Source: Lacimicrobium alkaliphilum
GTDB lineage: Bacteria; Pseudomonadota; Gammaproteobacteria; Enterobacterales; Alteromonadaceae
Length of the DNA: 64,000 bases
Direction of reading: 5' to 3'
Assembly: GCF_001466725.1 (NCBI RefSeq)
Contig: NZ_CP013650.1
Span: 1,984,001 to 2,048,000 of the forward strand
The number at the start of each line of letters is the position of its first letter. Within the stretch, counting starts at the first letter, position 1. Shown one piece after another: positions 48,456 to 58,267 of the stretch. The notes beneath the pieces were generated by a model that saw nothing but the letters and a program-made list of their open reading frames with translations, was not told where the DNA came from and ran no database searches. The position numbers and the translations under genes were made by a program.

Positions 48456-49283
48456 ATGAAAAAACTTAACTGCTTGTTATCGATCATTTTTATCCAAAGC
48501 TTTTTCTTTCCAATCGCGTTAGCGCAGGAGGAGAATACCGCGATGGTTCCGTTGCCCTCAGTTGACGATTTCTCCAGAGGCAAGGATGGCTGGAGCTTCG
48601 GGCTGGGTTTAGGGGTTGAATATGAAACCGCCTACGAAGGATCAGATGAATTTGGATTGGAAATCCAGCCGGCTGGCGCAGTGCAGTGGCGTAAAGGTGA
48701 CAATATTTTCTACTTTGCCGGTGAAGCACTCGGCTGGCGTGGTCTTCGCGCTGATACCTGGCTATTAGAGGCCGCCGTGGGCTTTGATGATGGCCGTGAA
48801 GAGAGTGATTCCGACGATGGCCGGTTGGATGGGCTTGGTGATCAGGATGAAGGTGCTGAACTTGTGCTACAAGCGCGTCGGGCGCTCGATTCTGACTGGC
48901 GTTATTGGCTGGTTGGTCGTGCCGTAACCGGTGGTGACGGAAATCTTGGGCTGCTTGGAGTGGGCCGCCGTTTCGGCGACCAATTCGACGGCACCGGTTC
49001 TGAACTTAACTTTGTTGTGGTCTTTCACGACAGTGAATATGCCAACAAAGGTTTCGGCATAGACCAGGGCCAGGCGGCTGCATCCGGCTTAAGAGAGACC
49101 ACGCTCAGTGGTGGATTACGCTCGGTTGGCATTGATTACAATTATCACCACTACATCAATAAGCACTGGCAGATCTACGGCGAGGCACTTTTTGAGTATT
49201 TTGGCAGTGAGGTCCGGGATAGCCCAATCGCTCGCAGTAACTACGAGGCGGAAATAGGCATCGGCTTTATTTACCTGTTCTAA
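48456..49283 (+). CDS. MipA/OmpV family outer-membrane protein
   Basis: 275 aa. The signal peptide covers about 1-23 (ending FFPIALA). Alternating hydrophobic strands and a terminal aromatic (GIGFIYLF) indicate an outer-membrane beta-barrel. The MipA/OmpV signature YANKGFGIDQGQAAASGL is present. An acidic loop (DDGREESDSDDGRLDGLGDQ) is probably surface-exposed. Members scaffold murein enzymes or act as porin-like proteins; which applies here is unknown. GTGGGAT ribosome site before the ATG. Confidence 0.85.
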   Translation: MKKLNCLLSIIFIQSFFFPIALAQEENTAMVPLPSVDDFSRGKDGWSFGLGLGVEYETAYEGSDEFGLEIQPAGAVQWRKGDNIFYFAGEALGWRGLRADTWLLEAAVGFDDGREESDSDDGRLDGLGDQDEGAELVLQARRALDSDWRYWLVGRAVTGGDGNLGLLGVGRRFGDQFDGTGSELNFVVVFHDSEYANKGFGIDQGQAAASGLRETTLSGGLRSVGIDYNYHHYINKHWQIYGEALFEYFGSEVRDSPIARSNYEAEIGIGFIYLF

Positions 49284-49316
49284 AGCCAGTATATTTTTGT
49301 TTGAAAGTAAGCGGTA

Positions 49317-49460
49317 TACCGTCTATCCCTGGACACTAAAATTTCAGGAGAATTTTAGGACAGCTTGAGCTGGCCCGCGTAGCGGGGAGTACCATGGACG
49401 GTACGAAATCGCCGAAAAAATGTTCCTGACATTTTCGGCATACCGTCCATCCCTGGACAT
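49317..49460. repeat. Intergenic hairpin-chain repeat, inverted relative to the copy at 10.4 kb
   Basis: Contains ACCGTCTATCCCTGGACA (near 49318), a hairpin AAAATTTCAGGAGAATTTTA, CCCGCGTAGCGGG and ACCATGGACGGT, then 49412-49438, which is the reverse complement of 10472-10498 with one mismatch in 27. Another ACCGTCCATCCCTGGACA closes it. It is non-coding and belongs to the same dispersed family as 10440-10616. Confidence 0.7.
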
Positions 49461-49490
49461 AAAAAAGCCAGTCAGGTATCTGACTGGCTT
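49461..49490 (-). terminator. Terminator after fadE
   Basis: Stem AAGCCAGTCA / TGACTGGCTT with a 6-nt loop; on the minus strand it is followed by T6, so it ends fadE transcripts. Confidence 0.88.
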
Positions 49491-49521
49491 TAGCGTTTAG
49501 CGGCAGGTTTTATCCTGGCGT

Positions 49522-51984
49522 CTAAGCGGCCCTGGCCGATTTCTTTTTGTCTTTTTGCAGCAGGCTTTTATCTGCCATCAGCTCTTCGGTATCGAAGTCA
49601 TCCACATTGATGGTTTCCAGGCGCTGTGTTTCGGTGCGTCTTAGCAATTCTGCTTCCTGCTCAGTCAGTACGCCCAGCTCCAGGCCTTTGTCGGCAACTT
49701 TGTCCAGCTGTACAAAGGGGAAGCGCTCATTCGCCGCTTTACACACCTTGTCATACAGCGGCTCAGAGGCCAGTACATCATCCAGGGCCTGTTCCAGCAT
49801 ACCGAACGGATTGCCCTCTTCACGGCTGAGGTATTGTCCCTGCCCGAGTCTGTCACGGCTTTCACAAGGGGTCTGCAGAATATTGGCAATCTGATGATCG
49901 AGTTTATCTGAAGGGCGCGTAAAGCTTTTGCCAAATGGCATCACAATCAGTTTAAGCACCTTACCCAAAGCATTAGATGGGAAGTTGTCCAGCAGTTCTT
50001 CCATTGCCAGCTGAGCGCGGTACAAGCTGTCCTGCATAGCCCAGTGAACCAGCGGTAAATCTGCCTTCTGACGGCCTTCATCTTCGTAGCGCTTGAGTAC
50101 CGCACTGCCCAGATACACATAACTGAGAATATCACCAAGACGGGCAGACACCCGCTCGCGACGCTTCAGTTCACCACCGAGCACGCCCATGGAAATATCG
50201 GTCAGAAAGGCGAGGTTAGAACTGAGTCGCTCCATGCCCTGATAGTATCTTCTGGTTTCGTCTTTATAGGGGCTGCCGGCCAGTTTTGCGCCGGTTAGCG
50301 AGAACCACAGGCTGCGCAGGAAGTTACTGATGGCAAAACCAATATGGCCAAACAGGGCCTGATCAAACTCTTTCAGGCTTTCTGCGCTATCCGTATTCTG
50401 TGCCGCGTAGAGCTCTTTAAGCACATAAGGGTGACAACGCATGGCACCCTGGCCGAAGATCATCATATTGCGGGTCAGAATATTTGCCCCTTCAACGGTA
50501 ATGGCGATAGGGGCACCCTGATAACCACGGCCCACATAGTTTTTCGGCCCCAGGATAATGCCTTTACCACCATGTACGTCCATGGAGTCATTTACCACCT
50601 GGCGCATTTTTTCGGTCAGGTGATATTTGCAGATAGCCGAGATAACGGACGGTTTATGGCCTATATCCAGGCCTTTGGTGGTCATGCTGGTCACCGCATC
50701 CATCAGGTAGGCGTTACCGCCGATGCGCCCGAGCATTTCTTCGACCCCTTCCATTTTACCTACCGGCAATTTGAACTGGCGACGAATACGGGCATAAGCA
50801 CCGGTAGCCAGCGCCACGGTCTTGGAGCCACCGGCGGAGTTTGAGGGCAAGGTAATACAGCGGCCCACCGACAGGCATTCCACCAGCATACGCCAGCCCT
50901 GACCGGCCATCTTCGGCCCGCCGATAATAAAATCCAGTGGTACAAACAGGTCTTTACCGCGAATAGGCCCATTCTGAAACGGAATATTCAGCGGGAAATG
51001 ACGGCGGCCGATATCCAGGCCTTTCAGATCGGCAGGGATCAGCGCACAGGTGATACCCAGCTCTTTCTCCTCACCCAGTAATCCTTCGGGATCCTGCAGT
51101 TTAAACGCCAGACCAACGATAGTGGCAACAGGTGCCAGCGTGATATAGCGCTTATTAAATGTCAGTTTCATTCCCAGAACTTCTTTGCCTTCCCACTCGC
51201 CATGGCAGATAACGCCGGTATCAGGAATGGAGCCAGCATCTGAGCCTGCTTCAGGGCCGGTCAGGGCAAAGCAGGGGATCTCTTCACCTGTTGCCAGGCG
51301 CGGCAGAAAGTGGTCCTTTTGCTCCTGAGTGCCATAATGCTGCAACAGCTCACCGGGGCCCAGAGAGTTAGGTACGCCAACAGTGGAGGCCAGTACAATA
51401 CCGGCACCAGAGAGTTTCTGTAGTACTCTGGACTGGGCATAAGCCGAGAATTCCAGGCCGCCGTATTCTTTTTTAATGATCATGGCAAAGAACTTATTAT
51501 CTTTGAGGTATTGCCATAACTCAGGCGGTAAATCGGCACGGGTGTGGTTAATTTCCCATTCATCAGCCATGCGGCAGGCTTCTTCGACGGGGCCGTCCAG
51601 AAAGGCCTGTTCTTCAGCGCTCAGGCGGGCTTTAGGAACAGCATGCAGTTTTTGCCAGTCAGGCTTGCCGCTGAAAATATCACCATCCCACCAGACTGTG
51701 CCGGCATCGATGGCTTCCTGCTCAGTGCGGGACATTTCCGGCATGATCTTCTTATACAGGCGAAGAACCGGGGCGGTCATATAGGTTTTGCGGATGTTAC
51801 TGATATTCAGTGGCAGCGCCAGTACCAGAAATACGATCCAGGAAAACAGGCCTATATGGCCGGCAATGGAGCCAATGGCCAGGATTGCTGCTACCAGCAT
51901 GGTGGTAACAGAGAGTTTCAGACGCCAGTAACTGGCAACACCTAAAGTGATTAATACCAGTAATAGCCAGAATGTTGTTTGCAT
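49522..51984 (-). CDS. fadE: Acyl-CoA dehydrogenase FadE
   Basis: 820 aa (E. coli FadE 814). First step of beta-oxidation: acyl-CoA to trans-2-enoyl-CoA with FAD. Two N-terminal membrane segments (about 2-20 and 28-62) anchor it to the inner membrane. The dehydrogenase core shows [18 protein letters not shown] and [20 protein letters not shown]; the long C-terminal extension (about 500-820) is typical of FadE. The frame opens 20 codons earlier, but TGGAG before ATG 51984 and an apparent FadR site at 52000-52016 support the shorter form. Confidence 0.95.
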   Translation of the reverse strand: MQTTFWLLLVLITLGVASYWRLKLSVTTMLVAAILAIGSIAGHIGLFSWIVFLVLALPLNISNIRKTYMTAPVLRLYKKIMPEMSRTEQEAIDAGTVWWDGDIFSGKPDWQKLHAVPKARLSAEEQAFLDGPVEEACRMADEWEINHTRADLPPELWQYLKDNKFFAMIIKKEYGGLEFSAYAQSRVLQKLSGAGIVLASTVGVPNSLGPGELLQHYGTQEQKDHFLPRLATGEEIPCFALTGPEAGSDAGSIPDTGVICHGEWEGKEVLGMKLTFNKRYITLAPVATIVGLAFKLQDPEGLLGEEKELGITCALIPADLKGLDIGRRHFPLNIPFQNGPIRGKDLFVPLDFIIGGPKMAGQGWRMLVECLSVGRCITLPSNSAGGSKTVALATGAYARIRRQFKLPVGKMEGVEEMLGRIGGNAYLMDAVTSMTTKGLDIGHKPSVISAICKYHLTEKMRQVVNDSMDVHGGKGIILGPKNYVGRGYQGAPIAITVEGANILTRNMMIFGQGAMRCHPYVLKELYAAQNTDSAESLKEFDQALFGHIGFAISNFLRSLWFSLTGAKLAGSPYKDETRRYYQGMERLSSNLAFLTDISMGVLGGELKRRERVSARLGDILSYVYLGSAVLKRYEDEGRQKADLPLVHWAMQDSLYRAQLAMEELLDNFPSNALGKVLKLIVMPFGKSFTRPSDKLDHQIANILQTPCESRDRLGQGQYLSREEGNPFGMLEQALDDVLASEPLYDKVCKAANERFPFVQLDKVADKGLELGVLTEQEAELLRRTETQRLETINVDDFDTEELMADKSLLQKDKKKSARAA

Positions 51985-51999
51985 GATATCTCCAGTTGT

Positions 52000-52016
52000 A
52001 AGAGGTCTGACCAGAT
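52000..52016. promoter_or_regulatory. Putative FadR operator upstream of fadE
   Basis: On the minus strand the 17-mer ATCTGGTCAGACCTCTT closely follows the FadR pattern (TGGT, N3, ACC core). It lies 15 bp upstream of the fadE start codon, as expected for fatty-acid-responsive repression. fadR itself is not in this window. Confidence 0.65.
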
Positions 52017-52110
52017 GTGAGAAAAATAGGCTTTTTATCGCCAAAGGTCAAGCCTTAAGGATCAAATGCCTGTACTGCAGACCGGAAACTTTTAGTCGTA
52101 ACAGATACTA

Positions 52111-52374
52111 GAGCGTGTTGACCTTTGCTGTATATTTTTGCAACGCGTTGTGCGGTATTTATACAATGAAGCGCAAATGTGGTGTAGTTGTTCTACATGA
52201 ATGCGTGCTGAAGCAGTAGAAATGCCGCACAAACGTTGCCCAAAGGGTTCTTCCTAAACGCTTTTTACTCTTTGTTGCTTATTTTTGACTTAATCCATTA
52301 GGCCTGCAAATAAGCGCCGCGATTAAAAAGCGTTTAGTTAGAACAAAATTCATACAGAAAAGGTCAACACGCTC
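52111..52374. mobile_element. 264-bp MITE-like element with 23-bp terminal inverted repeats, flanked by TA
   Basis: Ends GAGCGTGTTGACC...(52111-52133) and its inverted copy (52352-52374) match at 22 of 23 positions, and TA flanks both sides (52109-52110 and 52375-52376). Inside are nested inverted pairs: 52141-52160 with 52220-52238, and 52247-52266 with 52325-52344, so the whole element can fold as a chain of hairpins. It has no reading frame. TA duplication suggests mobilisation by an IS630/Tc1- or IS5-type transposase encoded elsewhere. It fills most of the gap between fadE and the DUF3108 gene. Confidence 0.72.
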
Positions 52375-52434
52375 TAATAATAGTTGTTTTCAGACAGGGG
52401 GGATCAGTTCAAGCCGGCGCTTAGACACACAAAC

Positions 52435-53124
52435 TTATTTGGCGTTGCTGGTATAGGATTCCAGCTGAATATCCAGTTGCTCTTTGCCATTTTTGAGCTG
52501 TCTCAGGCGGACCATCTGATAATCCAGCTCGGGTGCCAGCCAGATAAGTGTCTCTCTTTTACTGTTCTCCCTGACTTTTTGTAGTTTGAGTGTGTTCATA
52601 TCTCCCACAGGCAGAGACAGTTTTTCTTCGCCGACCATTTCAAAGGTTTCCTCGTCGGGCTGGCCCTTCTCGTTGATGGTCTGGTAACTGAAGCGGGTCT
52701 CACCGGCGGCCAGACGACGCCTGATATCCAGATGAAAAAGTTGATTGTCCATCTCGCCTTGCCAGGGCAGTGTTTTGTCCTGGTTGATGGTTATCTCTTT
52801 GGCGTCAGCAGAGAACCGCACTTCGGTGCTTCTGTCTTTGCCTGTGCCAGTGCGCTTGAAACGATAATGCCGGGGGCTCAGTTGCTTGTCAGTTACTGCA
52901 AAGGTACTGGTTTCACTGCGCTTATCTGACAAAAATAAAAAGGAAGCCGAAGATTGAAACTTGAGGGTATAGTCTCCGGCCTCATTCTCGGCCAGTGTCT
53001 GGGTAGCGCTGCCCAGCTCCATACCTGAACGGAAGGCTTTATACTGAGCATTAAAAGGGGTTAACGAAAAGGCGCTGACAGACTGGCACAACATCAGCGC
53101 TGCCAGAGCACTAATCCGCAGCAT
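52435..53124 (-). CDS. DUF3108 family exported protein
   Basis: 229 aa. A signal peptide covers about 1-18 (MLRISALAALMLCQSVSA). A beta-rich body follows with FNAQYKAFRSGMELG and RHYRFKRTGTGKDRSTEVRF, landmarks of DUF3108, whose members may be periplasmic lipid- or envelope-related beta-barrels. It follows purN in the same direction and its start overlaps the purN end by 14 bp. The frame is open further upstream inside purN, but the signal peptide fixes this start. Confidence 0.82.
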   Translation of the reverse strand: MLRISALAALMLCQSVSAFSLTPFNAQYKAFRSGMELGSATQTLAENEAGDYTLKFQSSASFLFLSDKRSETSTFAVTDKQLSPRHYRFKRTGTGKDRSTEVRFSADAKEITINQDKTLPWQGEMDNQLFHLDIRRRLAAGETRFSYQTINEKGQPDEETFEMVGEEKLSLPVGDMNTLKLQKVRENSKRETLIWLAPELDYQMVRLRQLKNGKEQLDIQLESYTSNAK

Positions 53125-53749
53125 AGCCCTGTGGTGGAACAACCTTGTTATCGAGTAAAACATTTCCATCCTGTAATACTAACCTGTCTTCGCAGAACCA
53201 CTTTACGACTAGCGGATACAGACAAAGTTCCTGCTCTCTGACCCGCTCTGCCAGTTCCTGCTCGGTATCGTCTTCAAAAACCGGTACCTTTGCCTGCAGT
53301 ATAACAGGCCCGCCATCGAGTTCCGGGGTAACAAAATGTACACTGGCCCCGTGCTCAGCGTCCTTTGCTTCCAGGGCGCGCCGGTGCGTATGCAGGCCTT
53401 TGTATTTGGGTAACAGGGAAGGGTGGATGTTGAGCATGCGGCCCTGATAGTGATCGACAAAATCGTCACTGAGAATGCGCATAAAACCTGCCAACACCAC
53501 CAGGTCAGTATTGAACTGGTCGATCTCTGCCATCAGTGCCTGATCATAGCTGTGGCGATCAGCATACTCTTTGTGGCTGAGAACCCGGGTTGGGATCCCG
53601 GCCTGTTCTGCACGCTGTAATCCATAGGCATCGGCCTGATTGGAGATAACGGCACTGATGCGTCCATTAATCTGATTCTTGTCAATGCTGTCGATAATGG
53701 ACTGCAGATTGGTGCCGTTGCCGGAAATCAGTACAACAATAGATTTCAT
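53111..53749 (-). CDS. purN: Phosphoribosylglycinamide formyltransferase
   Basis: 212 aa (E. coli 212). It transfers the formyl group from 10-formyl-THF to GAR, purine biosynthesis step 3. VLISGNGTNLQSIID binds phosphate; catalytic Asn and His are in GRMLNIHPSLLPKYKG, and the Asp in VHFVTPELDGGPVI. Only 3 bp separate it from purM, forming a purMN operon. Confidence 0.96.
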   Translation of the reverse strand: MKSIVVLISGNGTNLQSIIDSIDKNQINGRISAVISNQADAYGLQRAEQAGIPTRVLSHKEYADRHSYDQALMAEIDQFNTDLVVLAGFMRILSDDFVDHYQGRMLNIHPSLLPKYKGLHTHRRALEAKDAEHGASVHFVTPELDGGPVILQAKVPVFEDDTEQELAERVREQELCLYPLVVKWFCEDRLVLQDGNVLLDNKVVPPQGYAAD

Positions 53750-53752
53750 GGT

Positions 53753-54802
53753 TCAGCGGATCTCGACCTGACTGCCACCTTCTGCGGGTGCCACCTTGCC
53801 GATCAGCCATGCCGTTTCTCCCTCTGCCTGCAGCAGTTCCACGGCAGCTTCGGCATGCTCCTGTGGTACAGCGATAAGCAAGCCTACTCCGCAGTTAAAA
53901 GTGCGGTACATTTCATGGGTAGTGACGTTGCCCTGGTGCTGCAACCAACTGAAGATTGATGGCCATTGCCAGCTGCTGCCGTCGATAACCGCTTTGGCGT
54001 CATCCGGCAATACCCGGGGAATATTTTCCCAGAAACCGCCGCCGGTAATATGAGAAATGGCATGTACCGGCAGTGACTGAATTAATTTCAGCACCGGTTT
54101 GACATAGATTCTGGTGGGCTCGAGCAGATGCTCGGCGATTGTTCTGTCTTCCAGCATGGCATCGGTGCTGGCACCACTGACTTCAATGATCTTGCGGATC
54201 AGTGAAAAACCATTGGAGTGAGGGCCGGAAGAGGCCAGCGCAATAAGGTTGTCGCCTGAGGCCACTTTGCTGCCATCGATAACATCATCGGCTTCCACCA
54301 CACCGACACAAAAGCCTGCAATATCATAGTCATCACCATGATACATACCGGGCATTTCGGCGGTTTCTCCACCTATCAGGGCACAACCTGACAGTTCACA
54401 ACCTTTACCTATACCTGCAACCACTTCGGTGGCGTTATCCACATTCAGCTTGCCGGTGGCGTAATAATCGAGGAAAAACAGCGGCTCGGCGCCCTGAACA
54501 ATCAGATCGTTAACACACATGGCCACCAGATCTATGCCAACCCCGTCGTGGCGGCCAAGATCCATCGCCAGTCTGAGCTTAGTGCCGACACCATCTGTAC
54601 CTGAAACCAAAAGCGGATTTTTATACTTCTGAGGTATGGCGCACAAGGCGCCGAAACCACCCAGTCCACCCCTGACTTCCGGCCGGTGGGTCTTTTTGGT
54701 TACACTTTTAATGCGTTCGACCAACTGGTTTCCGGCATCGATATCAACACCGGCATCTTTATAACTCAGGGAGGGCTTGGAATCGCTCACGGCTGTCCTC
54801 AT
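53753..54802 (-). CDS. purM: Phosphoribosylformylglycinamidine cyclo-ligase (AIR synthetase)
   Basis: 349 aa (E. coli 345). It converts FGAM to AIR with ATP, purine biosynthesis step 5. [22 protein letters not shown] is the N-terminal signature; [16 protein letters not shown] and [11 protein letters not shown] are active-site segments. First gene of purM-purN-DUF3108. A GCAAA...TTTGC palindrome lies just upstream. Confidence 0.96.
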   Translation of the reverse strand: MRTAVSDSKPSLSYKDAGVDIDAGNQLVERIKSVTKKTHRPEVRGGLGGFGALCAIPQKYKNPLLVSGTDGVGTKLRLAMDLGRHDGVGIDLVAMCVNDLIVQGAEPLFFLDYYATGKLNVDNATEVVAGIGKGCELSGCALIGGETAEMPGMYHGDDYDIAGFCVGVVEADDVIDGSKVASGDNLIALASSGPHSNGFSLIRKIIEVSGASTDAMLEDRTIAEHLLEPTRIYVKPVLKLIQSLPVHAISHITGGGFWENIPRVLPDDAKAVIDGSSWQWPSIFSWLQHQGNVTTHEMYRTFNCGVGLLIAVPQEHAEAAVELLQAEGETAWLIGKVAPAEGGSQVEIR

Positions 54803-54809
54803 TTAACAG

Positions 54810-54822
54810 GCAAAAAATTTGC
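54810..54822. promoter_or_regulatory. PurR-box-like palindrome upstream of purM
   Basis: GCAAAAAATTTGC has GCAAA/TTTGC arms like the PurR operator, but its centre is three bases instead of two, so the match is imperfect. It is 7 bp from the purM start. Confidence 0.3.
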
Positions 54823-54989
54823 GGCGATTTTATCAGTTTCAAACCCTATTGGGTATCCGCAAAACCCGGCTGCGGTTAACTTGTGATTAATATCGCCGAT
54901 GGAGTTGCCGCTTCAGGGGATAAATTAGGATGAAATCTGTAGCCAATTCAAAGACAATAAGGCTCCCAATAGCAGGTTAAGTGAGACCT

Positions 54990-56066
54990 ATGAAACAAAT
55001 CCTGACGATGCTGATAGGCGGCCTCTGGCTGCTGAGTCAGTCTGCCGGCGCCGCCCTGGTGCAGGGGTTGTATGAGGCCAGAGTCCCTATCGCCCAGCAA
55101 TCTGTAAAAGTGCAGAAACAGGCGGCCAGAGAGGCCATGGCGCAGGTTTTGGTAAAAATAAAAGGCAATAAGGATGTGCTCGACAGTCAGGTGATCCAGT
55201 CAAAACTGGGACAGGCCGAAGACTATATCCGTCAGTATCGTTTCGATAATGAAAAGGGCCAGGGATATTTTATTGCCAGTTTTGATGGCGATAAAATTGA
55301 TGACCTGGTCCGTGCCGCAGGATTCGCCGTGTGGGGTAATCGTCGCCCCTCTACACTGGTCTGGCTGGCTATTGAAAACCCCGATACCAGAGAGCGAACG
55401 CTGATTTCAGAGTTGCGGCGCACTGAGGAAACCCTGGGTATGCTAGATGCTGCCCGTAACAGGGGAATTATCCTCAACTTTCCGTTGCTGGATATTGAAG
55501 ATCTGAACCGTGTGGGGGTGTTTGATGTGTGGGGGCGCTTTACCGGCCAGTTGCTGGCGGCCAGTGAGCGCTATGAAGTGGAAGTTATGCTAAGTGCCAG
55601 GATGTATCAGGTGGAAATCGCCGATTCCGAAGCACAACCTGCTGAGACTCAATGGCAACTTGACTGGAACTATGTGATGCCGGGGCTTCAGCAGGAAGGA
55701 ACCCTGACGGCTAAGACGAAAGAGGACATACTCAGGGAGCTGGTAAATCATCATGCGGATATTCTGGCTATGAGTTTTGTCGGTGAGGGCAACGAACAGG
55801 GAGCCAGCCTGGTTGAATTGCAGTTCAACAATGTCAGCGATCTGGATACTTACGTCAGGATTACCCGGATTTTACAGAGCCTGTCAGTGGTTTCTCATGC
55901 GTCTCTTGAACAACTTTCCGGAAGTGTGGGTATTTTCAAAGTGCGACTTTCAGGCAGCGAGCAGGGCCTGATCAATGCCATTGGTCTGGAAGACCGGATT
56001 CAGCGCCAGCGCGATCAGTTTGGTCAGCCTATGGAAGCGTTACAGTTTAACTGGGTTGAGCTATGA
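54990..56066 (+). CDS. DUF2066 family exported protein
   Basis: 358 aa. Signal peptide about 1-21 (MKQILTMLIGGLWLLSQSAGA). The N-terminal segment LYEARVPIAQQSVKVQKQAAREAMAQVLVKIKGN is the DUF2066 hallmark; the rest is mixed alpha/beta and unassigned. ATG 54990 is preferred over GTG 54981. The last 4 bp overlap hda, so the pair is coupled, a common Alteromonadales/Vibrio arrangement. Function unknown. Confidence 0.85.
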   Translation: MKQILTMLIGGLWLLSQSAGAALVQGLYEARVPIAQQSVKVQKQAAREAMAQVLVKIKGNKDVLDSQVIQSKLGQAEDYIRQYRFDNEKGQGYFIASFDGDKIDDLVRAAGFAVWGNRRPSTLVWLAIENPDTRERTLISELRRTEETLGMLDAARNRGIILNFPLLDIEDLNRVGVFDVWGRFTGQLLAASERYEVEVMLSARMYQVEIADSEAQPAETQWQLDWNYVMPGLQQEGTLTAKTKEDILRELVNHHADILAMSFVGEGNEQGASLVELQFNNVSDLDTYVRITRILQSLSVVSHASLEQLSGSVGIFKVRLSGSEQGLINAIGLEDRIQRQRDQFGQPMEALQFNWVEL

Positions 56067-56761
56067 GTTCACAGTTGTACTTGCCGGTTCAACTGCCAGA
56101 CGATGAAAATTTCGAGAGTTTTTATGCCGGGCAGAACCAGCAGTTGGTCAGCCATCTGAAAAGCTGGTCTGTTTCCTCTCAGCGGCCCTTTCTGACCTAT
56201 ATCAGCGGCGAACCGGGGCAGGGTAAAAGCCATTTGCTTTACAGCCTGTGTAATCTGGCCGCCGACAATAGCCAGACCTGCGCCTATGTCGGATTGAAAA
56301 ATCATGCTGAGCTGGCACCTGAGGTGCTCTCGGGTCTGGAACTGATGGACTATGTCTGTGTTGATGATATTCATCTGCTTGAGGGCAAAAGTGACTGGCA
56401 GCAGGCGGTATTTGATCTGATTAACAGAGTGCGCGAGCAGGGCCAGTGCAAAATGGTGATATCCGCCATTCAGGGGCCAAAGCAGGTGCCTCTGGCACTG
56501 GCGGATTTACGCTCCAGATTAAGCTGGGGGCTGAGCTTTCATCTGCAGCCGCTGACTGATGATATGCGTACCGAGGTATTGGTGGCCAGAGCCTACAGGC
56601 GGGGTATGACGATGCCCTCAGAGGTTGCCCGTTTTCTGATTAATCACTGTCACCGGGATATGCCGGCCCTGATGAATGTGCTTGAACAACTTGATGTGTC
56701 GAGCCTGCAGGCCAGTCATAAACTGACCATTCCTTTTGTAAAAAAAGTGCTGAATCTCTGA
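56063..56761 (+). CDS. hda: DnaA regulatory inactivator Hda
   Basis: 232 aa (E. coli 233). With the DNA-loaded beta clamp it stimulates DnaA-ATP hydrolysis and so prevents re-initiation. The N-terminal clamp-binding peptide is QLYLPVQL. AAA+ Walker A is SGEPGQGKSHLLYSL, Walker B VCVDDIHLLEG, and LADLRSRLSWGLSFHLQPL carries the arginine-finger region. It has no DNA-binding domain IV, which separates it from DnaA. Confidence 0.94.
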   Translation: MSSQLYLPVQLPDDENFESFYAGQNQQLVSHLKSWSVSSQRPFLTYISGEPGQGKSHLLYSLCNLAADNSQTCAYVGLKNHAELAPEVLSGLELMDYVCVDDIHLLEGKSDWQQAVFDLINRVREQGQCKMVISAIQGPKQVPLALADLRSRLSWGLSFHLQPLTDDMRTEVLVARAYRRGMTMPSEVARFLINHCHRDMPALMNVLEQLDVSSLQASHKLTIPFVKKVLNL

Positions 56762-56784
56762 TTTAAGAGGCAACCGCCTTATTC

Positions 56785-57168
56785 TCAGTCAGCCTGTTTC
56801 TTTTTTAATCCCAGCCCCAGTTCTCTGCCTCTTAGACGGGCAAAAAAACTACAACCAATAAATGCCAGAGAAGCCAGCACGATTTCAATAGCGGCATACA
56901 GGCGCTCGTTTTCAAGGGCGTATACAGCAGTCAGTCCGTGCAGCAGATAGAACATTAATACAAAATTGGCCCAGGCATGGGTGTAGGGTCTGGCCCTGAG
57001 GATGCCGGAAAGAGGGAACAGCAGCGGCACAACCCACATCAGGGTGATAAAAAGCACTGAATACCCTTCATCTTCGCCCAACAGGAAATGCCACAACAGT
57101 ACCCACAGTAATAGTGACAGATAGGAAATCAGCGCCAGTTGTCTGAAAAAGCGTGTCTTCGGGGACAA
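56785..57168 (-). CDS. DUF2069 family membrane protein
   Basis: 127 aa with four hydrophobic segments (about 10-28, 38-57, 67-82, 88-108) and a basic C-terminus. ARPYTHAWANFVLMFYLLHGLTA is the DUF2069 signature. It begins 2 bp after the WrbA-like gene, so it is the last gene of an arsC-like/WrbA-like/DUF2069 unit. Function unknown. Confidence 0.85.
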   Translation of the reverse strand: MSPKTRFFRQLALISYLSLLLWVLLWHFLLGEDEGYSVLFITLMWVVPLLFPLSGILRARPYTHAWANFVLMFYLLHGLTAVYALENERLYAAIEIVLASLAFIGCSFFARLRGRELGLGLKKKQAD

Positions 57169-57170
57169 AG

Positions 57171-57761
57171 TTATACTCCTAATTTTAAGGCCAGATCGGC
57201 AAGTCGTTTGCCCTGGGCCAGACAGATGGCCTGTTCGGAATCCGTTAATTTACAGTTATTGTTCATTCCGGCGTGATGGCTCGGGCCATAGGGAGTGCCA
57301 CCAGAGGATGTGCTGTTCAGTTCAGGCACGGTGTAAGGTGTTCCCATAAGCAGCATGCCATGATGCAGCAGAGGCAGCATCATACTCAGCAGAGTGGATT
57401 CCTGACCACCATGCAGACTGCCACTCGAAGTAAAGACACAAGCCGGCTTACCGGATAAGGCGCCGGATAACCAGAGCCCCGACGTACCGTCCCAGAAATG
57501 CTTCATGGCAGATGCCATATTGCCAAATCGCGTAGGGCTGCCAAGGGCCAGTGCCTGACAATTTTCCAGCTCATCCAGGCTGACATAGGGATCACCGGCA
57601 TCGGGTACAGCCGCTTCAGTGCCTGTTATTCTGGTGGTGACCTCAGGCACAGTGCGCAAGCGAGCCTCCAGGCCTGCTTGTTCAATGCCTTGTGCGATTT
57701 TGCAGGCCAGATTCCGGGTACTGCCGTTACGACTGTAATATAAAACCAGCGCATAACTCAT
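57171..57761 (-). CDS. WrbA-type flavodoxin NAD(P)H:quinone oxidoreductase
   Basis: 196 aa. FMN-binding flavodoxin fold: the phosphate loop is YYSRNGSTRNLACKIAQ, followed by LGSPTRFGNMASAMKHFWD and FTSSGSLHGGQESTLLSM, as in WrbA. It reduces quinones by two electrons, protecting against redox cycling. One-base overlap (TGATG) with the upstream arsC-like gene. Confidence 0.9.
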   Translation of the reverse strand: MSYALVLYYSRNGSTRNLACKIAQGIEQAGLEARLRTVPEVTTRITGTEAAVPDAGDPYVSLDELENCQALALGSPTRFGNMASAMKHFWDGTSGLWLSGALSGKPACVFTSSGSLHGGQESTLLSMMLPLLHHGMLLMGTPYTVPELNSTSSGGTPYGPSHHAGMNNNCKLTDSEQAICLAQGKRLADLALKLGV

Positions 57762-58108
57762 CAGAGAATTTCCAGCACCTGTTCCGGGGGCCGGCCAATT
57801 CGGGCCTTATTGGCGTTAATGACTACCGGGCGTTCGAGCAGTACCGGGTTTTCTGCCATGGCCTCAATCAGCTGTTGCTCAGTTGCCTGGGCAAGGTTCA
57901 GAGATTTATACAGGCTCTCTTTGACCCGCATCATCTGGCGGACAGAATCAAACCCGAGCTTCTGCTGTAAGTTGACTAATTGCTGTTGATCAAGAGGGGT
58001 CTTCAGATATTGTATAACCTCAGGCTGAATACCTTGATCCTCCAGCAGAGCCAGAGTCTGTCTGCTTTTGGAGCATCTGGGGTTATGTAAAATCTGAATC
58101 TGTGACAT
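57761..58108 (-). CDS. Arsenate reductase-like glutaredoxin-fold protein (YfgD type)
   Basis: 115 aa. ArsC-family fold with Cys12 in HNPRCSKSRQTLALL, then YLKTPLDQQQLVNL and RPVVINANKARIGRPPEQVLEIL. Arg in the last segment and Cys12 match the arsenate reductase site, but chromosomal YfgD proteins beside hda often lack proven arsenate activity. The frame opens 14 codons upstream; MSQIQILHNP is the family start. Confidence 0.88.
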   Translation of the reverse strand: MSQIQILHNPRCSKSRQTLALLEDQGIQPEVIQYLKTPLDQQQLVNLQQKLGFDSVRQMMRVKESLYKSLNLAQATEQQLIEAMAENPVLLERPVVINANKARIGRPPEQVLEIL

Positions 58109-58267
58109 GCTGAATAGCCCTTGTATTGTGTTAAAGCAGCATGATAGCAAAGGCGGGTAGTAGGGTACATTTTATGATTGTTATCATCTGCTCTGATCAG
58201 AGTACAGTATGCTGCAGAGTCAGCAATGACTGTCAGATATGGTTAAATATGCAAAGAGGAATCTAAG

